Source: an uncultured Porphyromonadaceae bacterium
GTDB taxonomy: Bacteria; Bacteroidota; Bacteroidia; Bacteroidales; Muribaculaceae
Length of the DNA stretch: 61,535 nt
NCBI GenBank assembly: GCA_947178165.1
Contig: CAMWXH010000006.1
Location: 1-61,535, forward strand
Reading direction: 5' to 3'
Notes under the pieces: model-generated
What the model was told of the DNA's origin: nothing
The model's input: only the letters and a program-made list of their open reading frames with translations
Database searches by the model: none
Program-made: the position numbers and the translations under genes
Shown here: in pieces, positions 17,453 to 24,885 of the stretch
How the letters are laid out: every line of letters starts with the position of its first letter
Position numbering within the stretch: the first letter of the stretch is position 1

Positions 17453-18577
17453 ATGACTCTATATCCCAACCTCATATTAGATGCCCTCCGCAATGTGCGC
17501 TATCCGGGCAATGGCAAGAATCTCGTTGAGAATGAAATGGTTGAAGACGATATCCGCATCGACGGCAACAAAGTCTCCTTCTCAATCATCTTCGATAAGC
17601 CAACCGATCCATTTATCCGTTCCGTGATTCGCTCGGCCGAGACTGCCATCAATACCTTCATCTCACCCGAAGTCGAGATCAAAGGAAACATTACCCCTAA
17701 ATTCCGCAAAGCCCCTGAAGCCAAGCCTGAGGTGCTCCCGGGAGTGAAGAATATTATAGGCATAAGTTCCGGCAAAGGGGGTGTGGGAAAATCGACAGTT
17801 TCAGCTAATCTCGCAGTCGCGCTGGCCTCTATGGGCTATAAGGTTGGCCTTCTCGATGCCGATATCTTTGGCCCCTCCATGCCCAAGATGTTTGGTGTGG
17901 AAGATGAGACAATCTATATGATTAACAAGGATGGACGCGACTACATAGAGCCTATAGAGAGATATGGTGTGAAGATGCTATCGATCGGCTTCCTTGTCGA
18001 TAAGGAGAAGGCTGTGTTATGGCGCGGAGGAATGGCAAGCAACGCTCTAAAGCAACTCATCACCGATGCCTGGTGGGGCGATCTTGACTATTTCCTCATC
18101 GACATGCCTCCAGGCACAAGCGACATTCATCTAACTCTCGTCCAGACTCTCCCAATCACGGGGGTTGTCGTGGTGACCACTCCGCAGGAGGTGGCTTTGG
18201 CTGACGCACGCAAAGGGATTGCCATGTTTGCAAATCCCGGAGTGAATGTCCCCATACTTGGTTTGGTCGAGAATATGGCATGGTTCTCCCCTGCGCCTCA
18301 TCCTGAAGAGAAGTATTACATTTTCGGTAAAGAGGGCGGCTCAGAATTAGCCAAGAAAATGAATGTAAGGCTTCTTGCCCAGATTCCCCTTGTTATGGGC
18401 ATCCGTGAACAGGCTGACAATGGCACTCCCGTAGCTGTGGAACTTGAAAAGGATCCTGCCAATGCCAATGCTGAAGCATGCGCTTTCGGGTTGCTTGCCC
18501 GCAATGTGGTGGAAGCTGTCAATAAACGCAATGCCGAGCTGCCTGCTACCGAGAAAGTAGAGGTCACTAAGAAATAG
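17453..18577 (+). CDS. Mrp/ApbC-type P-loop ATPase
   Basis: A 374-residue Mrp/NBP35-family protein, thought to carry or insert iron-sulfur clusters. An N-terminal MIP18-like domain (about residues 1-90) precedes the deviant Walker A motif GISSGKGGVGKST (about residues 103-115), followed by the family blocks LLDADIFGPSMP and DYFLIDMPPGTSD. The CxxC motif that in E. coli ApbC holds the bridging 4Fe-4S cluster is missing: the matching region reads ENMAWFSPAPHPEEKYYIFG, and the whole protein has one cysteine. It may act without binding a cluster in the classical way. The start at 17453 (MTLYPNLI) fits the family; the longer frame from 17291 overlaps the previous gene. Confidence 0.9.
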   Translation: MTLYPNLILDALRNVRYPGNGKNLVENEMVEDDIRIDGNKVSFSIIFDKPTDPFIRSVIRSAETAINTFISPEVEIKGNITPKFRKAPEAKPEVLPGVKNIIGISSGKGGVGKSTVSANLAVALASMGYKVGLLDADIFGPSMPKMFGVEDETIYMINKDGRDYIEPIERYGVKMLSIGFLVDKEKAVLWRGGMASNALKQLITDAWWGDLDYFLIDMPPGTSDIHLTLVQTLPITGVVVVTTPQEVALADARKGIAMFANPGVNVPILGLVENMAWFSPAPHPEEKYYIFGKEGGSELAKKMNVRLLAQIPLVMGIREQADNGTPVAVELEKDPANANAEACAFGLLARNVVEAVNKRNAELPATEKVEVTKK

Positions 18578-18599
18578 AAATGAATAAAGTTACCCTGTC

Positions 18600-20432
18600 T
18601 TGCATAAATCAAGTTTACTCATAATAATTGTTATGGCCTGTTACGCACTGTTTGGCGTGACAGGCTGTTCCGATGCACGTGTCGGGGAGGTGCTTCGTCA
18701 CGCCGACCAACTGATGGAGACTCATCCGGATTCCGTGCGGATCCTGCTCGATGGAATCGACACCCTTAAACTGAATAAAGCCAATGCTTCTCTTTATGCC
18801 GTGCTTGACGCGCAATCACGTCATAAACTTTATATGCCTCCGCCGGCCTCTGACTCATTGCTGAATATCGCGGTGGACCATTACTCCACCACCGGACCGG
18901 ATTCTATGTTGATGAAAGCCTTATTTTACCGCGCTGTGGAACGCAGGGAAAATGGGGATATCGAGTCAGCCACTCACGATGCCATTAACTCTTGGGAATT
19001 GGCAAGGACGACAAAAGACAATTACTGGCAGGCCAAGGATGCTGAATTGGTAGCTGATATGGCAGGTGATATTCAGAATTATCAGGAGGAACTCAAATGG
19101 AGAAAATTATCAGCGGAAAGCTATAAGAATGCCGGAAAGAACCTTAACTATCTCTATACCCTCTGCGATGTATCGTCATCATATCTTAACTTAAGGGATT
19201 CGGTTAATGCCTGTTGTCTTGATGATAGCATCGGGAAACTCATCAGGAAAGAAAATGATGAGAACCTTCAATTGTATCACGCTTCTACTTCAATTTATAT
19301 ACAAAATTCTTATGGTGACATAAATCACGCAGACTCTCTATACAATCTACTCATTTCATCTAATAATCAATTGTGTAATGATTCGGCTCTCGGTTTAATA
19401 AAAGCCAATATATTATTGAATAGAGGCGAATATAGGTCCTGTTTAAATATTCTTGATTCCCTTGATAAAAAACTATGCGCACAAGAAAGGAGGTCACTAA
19501 TTTATGAAGTCGCTTATCGCCTTTCTAAACAGGCCGGAGATATTTCTTTAATGAGCAAATCTGCAGACTCATTATTAAATTTACAGTCCAAGCTTATTTG
19601 CAATGCACTGAGTCAACCTGTCACCGCAACTCAAAGGGACTATTTTCAGGTTGAAGCGGCAACTAAAGAAGAGCAAAGGCATAAGGCAATTGTAATCAGG
19701 CGTTGGATTCTGATATGTGCATGTATTCTGATCATTACAGGCATAATCATATACAGAGTAAACTTAAAAAGAAAAAATAAATTGCTGAATGAAAAAGTTT
19801 CCCAGATCTTAGATGTCAGCAATCAACTGAAAGAGGAACATAGCAAAAACATGGAGATACAATCCGAACTTGACTCCCTTCGTAATATTCAGGAGGGTCT
19901 GCAAGCGGTGATTGCCTCAGCTGAACAGAAAGATAACGATGATTTAGCACTCATTAATAAACAGAAAAAAGAGTTGAAAAAGAAATCTGCTCAAATCAAC
20001 CAACTCACCAAGAAGCTTAACTACGCTGGCAATATGTTGTCTAATCTTTACACTGAGCAATGGTCAACCATCAATATGCTTTGTAAGGAATTTTTCAATA
20101 AAGATAAGAGCGATTCAGCTATAATAATGGCCAACATAAATAATGAATTAGAGAAACTAAAATCAAAAGGGTTTTACCAGACATTAGAAAGGGACCTGAA
20201 TACCTATTATGATGGAATTGTAAAAAAATTGAGAGCACAGTGCATAAATCTGAAAGAGGAGGATATAAAACTAATAATCCTATGCTTGGCAGGTTTTTCA
20301 TCTATTGCTGTATCGCTTCTAACAGAATGCAGCACCAGCACATTCTATGCAAGGAAGCAACGCATCATCAATAAGATTGCCTTGTCTAATGTTCCCGACC
20401 GTGACTTATTCCTAAATTATTTGAAGAAATAA
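18600..20432 (+). CDS. TPR lipoprotein-type membrane regulator with C-terminal HTH-like domain
   Basis: A 610-residue protein of a Bacteroidota-specific kind. Residues 1-23 form a lipoprotein signal with the lipobox VTGC (Cys23). A TPR-like helical region fills the periplasmic part to about residue 350, a membrane segment lies at 368-386, a long coiled coil at about 390-480, and the C-terminal part (about 550-595: EEDIKLIILCLAGFSSIAVS then FYARKQRI) resembles the HTH-like end of TPR regulators. It probably links a periplasmic signal to transcription. The start is taken as TTG at 18600: the next ATG (18633) would leave too short a signal peptide, and the ATG at 18580 is in another frame. Four secreted-protein genes follow and are likely targets. 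Confidence 0.7.
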   Translation: MHKSSLLIIIVMACYALFGVTGCSDARVGEVLRHADQLMETHPDSVRILLDGIDTLKLNKANASLYAVLDAQSRHKLYMPPPASDSLLNIAVDHYSTTGPDSMLMKALFYRAVERRENGDIESATHDAINSWELARTTKDNYWQAKDAELVADMAGDIQNYQEELKWRKLSAESYKNAGKNLNYLYTLCDVSSSYLNLRDSVNACCLDDSIGKLIRKENDENLQLYHASTSIYIQNSYGDINHADSLYNLLISSNNQLCNDSALGLIKANILLNRGEYRSCLNILDSLDKKLCAQERRSLIYEVAYRLSKQAGDISLMSKSADSLLNLQSKLICNALSQPVTATQRDYFQVEAATKEEQRHKAIVIRRWILICACILIITGIIIYRVNLKRKNKLLNEKVSQILDVSNQLKEEHSKNMEIQSELDSLRNIQEGLQAVIASAEQKDNDDLALINKQKKELKKKSAQINQLTKKLNYAGNMLSNLYTEQWSTINMLCKEFFNKDKSDSAIIMANINNELEKLKSKGFYQTLERDLNTYYDGIVKKLRAQCINLKEEDIKLIILCLAGFSSIAVSLLTECSTSTFYARKQRIINKIALSNVPDRDLFLNYLKK

Positions 20433-20685
20433 ACACTGTCTATATTTTCTTGCCTTAGGTGAAATATACTTTTACATCGACTTAATATTACTAACATTCT
20501 AATAATCAATAATTTTTACATAAAATTACACCATTAACAATTGCAATGTATTGAATTTTAGTCACTTAATTCATTCTAATCTATTTCAAAACTCTTTTAC
20601 TCACTATTTATATAACTAATTATCAAATACTTATACTTGTAAAATTAAGAGCTTCAAAAATTTCTAAAAAAGGATATGCCGATAT

Positions 20686-20693
20686 TATCTTTG
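20686..20693 (+). promoter_or_regulatory. Promoter -7 element of the small secreted protein
   Basis: TATCTTTG (TAnnTTTG), 26 bp before the ATG at 20719, at the end of a 286-bp AT-rich gap with no other features seen. Confidence 0.5.
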
Positions 20694-20718
20694 CACCGTC
20701 ATCAAAAAGCAATTTAAT

Positions 20719-21102
20719 ATGAAGCGTATTCTTAAAACTTTCTTGTGTCTAATAATGCTCTTAAGCATTACAGCAGGAGGTTGGGCAGCCTCCGGCAATA
20801 ACAAAAAACAGCCATCTCGCCCAATTTCAATTGTTTTAAAACCCAGTAATCCTAACGCAATGCGTCCAAGGACTCCTTCTATGCAGGAGATAACCTGTGC
20901 ATATATGGATAGCTACATCTATTTCGGATTTGCAATTCCGGAGGGGGAATGTGAAATGGTTCTTTCCGATCTTAACACAGGAGAGATTGTGACTGCAACC
21001 TTTGATTCCGAGGATTGTGAACCTATTTACGTAGGCGAAATCGAATCAGCTGAAGTGACTCTCACCACTGAAAACGGACACACCTATTACGGCGAATGGT
21101 AA
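20719..21102 (+). CDS. Small secreted protein, DUF3244-like
   Basis: A 127-residue protein with a clear signal peptide (about residues 1-24, ending GGWAAS). The mature part is a single small beta-rich domain with a PSRPISIVLKP start, a central CAYMDSYIYFGFAIPEGECE stretch and a NGHTYYGEW end, which recalls the DUF3244 type of small exported Bacteroidota proteins, often found beside TPR regulators or proteases. The family match is by general resemblance only. It sits directly downstream of the TPR regulator behind its own promoter. Confidence 0.6.
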   Translation: MKRILKTFLCLIMLLSITAGGWAASGNNKKQPSRPISIVLKPSNPNAMRPRTPSMQEITCAYMDSYIYFGFAIPEGECEMVLSDLNTGEIVTATFDSEDCEPIYVGEIESAEVTLTTENGHTYYGEW

Positions 21103-21147
21103 TAGCAACAGTCTTTAAATTCCTTTCTACACTTTTTATTTCTACAC

Positions 21148-21194
21148 TTCCTGATGATGCGTGTTAACCAATACGTTAACCGTGTCATCAGGAA
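21148..21194 (+). repeat. Hairpin in the leader of the 714-residue secreted protein
   Basis: Outer arms TTCCTGATGA / TCATCAGGAA (21148-21157 and 21185-21194) pair over 10 bp; inside them two GTTAAC palindromes (21163-21168, 21175-21180) can also pair. It ends 23 bp before the ATG at 21218. No T-tract follows, so a leader structure or weak terminator is more likely than a strong terminator. Confidence 0.6.
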
Positions 21195-21217
21195 AATACA
21201 AATCTAACATCCTTCCA

Positions 21218-23362
21218 ATGAAGTTATCTTTCTCTAAAATATTATTAGCCTCAGCTCTATCTATCCCGACGTTGGCCTTTGCAGGGAACATACCCCAATA
21301 TAAGGTCACAAAGGGAACGTCAAAATATGCAGAGTTCTCCGATGGAACCGAACTCCCCTTCAAATGGTCGAGCTACACTACAATCCTTTATCCCTCAGGC
21401 TATGAGGCCCTGAACGCATACAGCGCGCCGGGTTATCCAATAGGATTTGATTTCCGGTTCGGCGGACGCGTGTTCAACCAGTTCGTGGTCTCTTCGGCAG
21501 GGAATGTCTATCTCGGCAACGAGACGGTGAATTACCGCGGCGACGCGTTCACGATAAACATGAGCCCTATCCTCCACGGCATCAAGAAGGCTTCCGTCTC
21601 TTATCGCGTAAGCGGTGAAGAAGAGAACCGCGTGCTTGAGATACAGTACAAGGATGCAATCCTCAACGAGACTTCCAAATATCCCGGCAAGTATTCTCTG
21701 CAGATAAGGATGTTTGAATCTGACGGACGCATAGAGATGGCGTTGAAGGAACTGAACACCGTGGTTGAGGAATACTTCGGTTTCGATGTGAGCCTTTCAG
21801 GATATGACACTGCCGACCGTCTCGCGATCACCGGCGAGGGGCTTGAGAAGCCGTTCACTGTCTTTACCGGAAGGGGGATGGATATTCTCGACCCCTCGAC
21901 CTACCTTCACTGGGACGCTGACGACTACGACATGGACTATATGCCGGTGTTCGTGTTCACTCCCGACAGCAACAAGGAGGCTCCCGAAGCGTCGCCCTCA
22001 GATCTGGAGGTGCGGCAGGCGGGGAAGAACCTTGCCATTTCATGCACCAAGGCTCCCGGATCGGATGCCACGGTGATCCTTGTGTCTGATGCCCCTTTCA
22101 CAGAGGCCGACCTCCCGGCTGACGGAGAGACCTTCCGTGCAGGGAGGCTATCCGACGGCGCGTATTGCACCTTGGGAGATGCATGCGCCTTGTATTACGG
22201 TGATGGCGAGAAGATAGAGTTGGAGTTTGAGGGCGTCGAGGATGGCAAGTCATATCATGTTTGCGCAATCCCGGCAAACGGCTACCCTGCATTCAACAGG
22301 GACGGGCGTTCTGAAAAGGTGTTCATCTCCACGCAGGGTGCGCCAGAGAGCCTGAGCGTGATGGCCTATTCCGCAGATGAGATTGCTGTCAACTGCAAGG
22401 CCGGCTATCCTGTGATCATAGCCTCGACAACGGAGGGAAGGCCTGAATACGGCGCCGGCTATGTAGGAGTTTTCGGCACGCCGACTGCCGATGCAAAGGC
22501 AGGTTATGAGTTGCAGGGTGGAGGAACCGTCATATATGCCGGCAATCCGGAACGTTTCACCGTGGAGGTTCTTCCCAATCAGCTCACCTATTTCCGCGCA
22601 TGGACCGTTGACGGCGACCGCGTGTCGGCCACTGCGACTGATGCGACAGGGATTCCCGCGCCATCATTTCCATACGAGCCTTCGGTTGAGGATTATCCCC
22701 TTGACTCTCCACTATGGGGCTGGATGCATTCCGACAATGCGGAGTTCGTGCCGGTTGACCGTGCTTATGCTCATGACCGCGCTGTCAGCGCAACCTCGAT
22801 AGATGACGGCGAGGTCTCCCTTTCGACTCCCCTGCTGACATCTGACCGCGACTTGACCCTGACATTCGATTTCGCGATGGAGACGGAGAAGGATCCGGCT
22901 CCCGGTGAGGAGGGTCAGGTGATGATGCAGGGATATGAGCCTGGCAATTTCGGCGAGACGGGATATTTCCGCATCAAGTCGGGCGATGCCACAGTTAAGG
23001 AGATAACCGGATACAACGGCACCATGAGGACTGTTCCGGCAACCGGAGGCAACGAGGATGGCTCCTCCACTTTCGAGCCTGTTGAGGTTGCAATCCCGAC
23101 CACGGGCAAGGCGCAGAGGGTGTCCTTCGCTTTCTCCACCCCCAAGAAGAGCCGGCTCTATCTTCGCAACATCAGCATAAAGCAGACCGGGGAGCCTATC
23201 GGGACTGGAGTCACGGAGATCCCTGCGGAGGAGCCTTATGGCTCTGACCTCTCGGAAGCCGTGATTTACAATGTTGCTGGGGTGCGGATAAAGGCACGGA
23301 GCATCAATGAACTTCCTGCCGGCCTCTATATCATCAACGGCAAAAAAGTGATGAGAAAATAA
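21218..23362 (+). CDS. Secreted protein with type IX-like C-terminal tail
   Basis: A 714-residue exported protein with a signal peptide (about residues 1-24, ending TLAFAG). The N-terminal third looks like a jelly-roll or lectin-type beta domain, followed by Fn3/Ig-like beta repeats and a discoidin-like segment. The last about 75 residues (SEAVIYNVAGVRIKARS then LPAGLYIINGKKVMRK) form a short C-terminal domain of the kind that sends proteins to the type IX secretion system. No catalytic motif is recognised. The coding sequence is clearly more GC-rich than its neighbours on both sides. The start at 21218 places the signal peptide correctly; 19 earlier in-frame codons overlap a hairpin. Confidence 0.75.
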   Translation: MKLSFSKILLASALSIPTLAFAGNIPQYKVTKGTSKYAEFSDGTELPFKWSSYTTILYPSGYEALNAYSAPGYPIGFDFRFGGRVFNQFVVSSAGNVYLGNETVNYRGDAFTINMSPILHGIKKASVSYRVSGEEENRVLEIQYKDAILNETSKYPGKYSLQIRMFESDGRIEMALKELNTVVEEYFGFDVSLSGYDTADRLAITGEGLEKPFTVFTGRGMDILDPSTYLHWDADDYDMDYMPVFVFTPDSNKEAPEASPSDLEVRQAGKNLAISCTKAPGSDATVILVSDAPFTEADLPADGETFRAGRLSDGAYCTLGDACALYYGDGEKIELEFEGVEDGKSYHVCAIPANGYPAFNRDGRSEKVFISTQGAPESLSVMAYSADEIAVNCKAGYPVIIASTTEGRPEYGAGYVGVFGTPTADAKAGYELQGGGTVIYAGNPERFTVEVLPNQLTYFRAWTVDGDRVSATATDATGIPAPSFPYEPSVEDYPLDSPLWGWMHSDNAEFVPVDRAYAHDRAVSATSIDDGEVSLSTPLLTSDRDLTLTFDFAMETEKDPAPGEEGQVMMQGYEPGNFGETGYFRIKSGDATVKEITGYNGTMRTVPATGGNEDGSSTFEPVEVAIPTTGKAQRVSFAFSTPKKSRLYLRNISIKQTGEPIGTGVTEIPAEEPYGSDLSEAVIYNVAGVRIKARSINELPAGLYIINGKKVMRK

Positions 23363-23379
23363 TCTCTGCGCCTCCGTGG

Positions 23380-23446
23380 CGGGAGCCTCCGAGCTTCCGC
23401 ATTAATGTCAGCCGGACCCCGGCCGGGAGCCTCCGAGCTTCCGCAT
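23380..23446 (+). repeat. 23-bp direct repeat pair, intergenic
   Basis: Two identical GC-rich copies (23380-23402 and 23424-23446; core GAGCCTCCGAGCTTCCGC) spaced 44 bp start to start, lying just after the stop of the secreted protein in an otherwise AT-rich gap. Each copy can fold into a small imperfect hairpin. The rest of the 223-bp gap has no gene. Confidence 0.8.
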
Positions 23447-23585
23447 CCCCAGAACAATTATTATTCAGAGATCAATAAGGAATTTCACAAGAATTCAATT
23501 ATAGTATAGCTTAAAAGCTATATTGTGCTATAATATTTTATTAACCGGGAGCAATCCCTATTACTAACTTAAAAATCTTAAAAAT

Positions 23586-24815
23586 ATGAAAAAGATTTTT
23601 ACATTCTCACTCGCCGCATTGGCAGCAGTGAGTGCTGCCGCACAGACAACCGGCTCAATTGAAAACAGAGACCACAGCGTCTATTGTCCGTCAGAAAATG
23701 GAGACATAATGTATGTTTCCTACGACAATGTAATCAATGCATCAAATGCATCTGCAACCATCACCATCGGTTCTACTACTTCAAAACTTGAAATCGGTGA
23801 TGTGACAGAATGGGGATTTTCACTTCCAATTGGTGCAAAACTTCAGGGAGTACCTAACAATACAGAGTTCACCATCAAAGTGACGAATGTAATTCCCGCC
23901 GATACAATCAACACTTCTGTTGAAAACGTTACAGGGGAATATCTCTATCGTCAAAACCTTCCCACTGTAACTCCGGATCCTACTTCAGGAAGCGCGATAG
24001 GCGTGACTGAAGAAATTACTTTCGATTTCTCCGAGGCTGTCAACGTTGACCAGATTATCTACACCAGCGGCTCTTTCATGAACCGTCTCATCAACTCCGA
24101 GGATGGCGTAGCCGGTTACTCGACTACAGCAACTGCCAATGTTAAGGAGGAATATTGGAGCAAGTCAACAGATCCTGCAACAATGAATATCCGTCTTAAC
24201 AATGTTACACTTGAAGGAGGCTGGTATCTTCCCGACTATTCATTCGACTACACTCACGAATTCCCAGCAGAAACTGCTCAATACGTTACATATTCTCCTC
24301 TCAATGATGATATGACTGTATGGAATGTCTATGGTGACGGCTGGGGCCTGGTTGACTTAGTTTTCGATGGAGAAGTTGATTATTCAAATGCTGAAGCTGA
24401 GGTAACATATATAATTGAAGGAAGCAATCCGAAAGTATATACAGTCTCAGCTGAGGAGCTTTGGGGAGATTGGAGCTTCTGGGATTCCATGTATCATCTT
24501 GAAATTCCTATGCCCTACTGTGAAGAAGCCACAGAAGATAACTTGACTTCAATTTCTATTGAAGTTTATGATGTGGTAAGTAATGACAACGAGGTTTCAA
24601 TCCCTGTTATTAAATATGATAACAAAACTCTTGATGTCGTGTATCGTTCAAAATCCACAGCAGGACTCGCTAAAGTACTAATTTCTAATGCTAATTCCAT
24701 CGACGTATTCTCAATCAATGGCTCCTTGATAATGAAGGATGCATCGATTAGTGATATTGAAAATCTTTCTCCGGGAATCTATATTGCAGGTGGTCACAAG
24801 ATTACCATCAGATAA
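23586..24815 (+). CDS. Secreted protein with type IX-like C-terminal tail
   Basis: A 409-residue exported protein. Signal peptide residues 1-20 (MKKIFTFSLAALAAVSAAAQ). The mature chain is acidic and beta-rich, with an Ig-like fold suggested by alternating hydrophobic residues; no enzyme motif is seen. The last about 40 residues (DVFSINGSLIMKDASI then LSPGIYIAGGHKITIR) have the pattern of a type IX sorting tail (GxYI..G.K). It follows the 714-residue protein in the same direction and precedes another exported protein, suggesting one surface-protein locus. Function unknown. Confidence 0.72.
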   Translation: MKKIFTFSLAALAAVSAAAQTTGSIENRDHSVYCPSENGDIMYVSYDNVINASNASATITIGSTTSKLEIGDVTEWGFSLPIGAKLQGVPNNTEFTIKVTNVIPADTINTSVENVTGEYLYRQNLPTVTPDPTSGSAIGVTEEITFDFSEAVNVDQIIYTSGSFMNRLINSEDGVAGYSTTATANVKEEYWSKSTDPATMNIRLNNVTLEGGWYLPDYSFDYTHEFPAETAQYVTYSPLNDDMTVWNVYGDGWGLVDLVFDGEVDYSNAEAEVTYIIEGSNPKVYTVSAEELWGDWSFWDSMYHLEIPMPYCEEATEDNLTSISIEVYDVVSNDNEVSIPVIKYDNKTLDVVYRSKSTAGLAKVLISNANSIDVFSINGSLIMKDASISDIENLSPGIYIAGGHKITIR

Positions 24816-24827
24816 CTCAAAACAACA

Positions 24828-24867
24828 GTATGGGTTTACGCCCTATTCTCAGGGCGTAAATCCATAC
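24828..24867 (+). repeat. Long intergenic hairpin
   Basis: Arms of 17 nt (24828-24844 and 24851-24867) pair throughout with one G-T wobble; inner core TTTACGCCCT / AGGGCGTAAA; loop 6 nt. It lies 12 bp after one secreted-protein gene and 18 bp before the next ATG, with no T-tract. Confidence 0.8.
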
Positions 24868-24885
24868 CTATAATAGAATGATAAC

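Noticed and set aside
18580..18624. 14-codon frame (MNKVTLSCINQVYS) before the TPR regulator
   Set aside because: Too short to support, in another frame, and without features of a known leader peptide; the TTG start of the regulator explains the region better.
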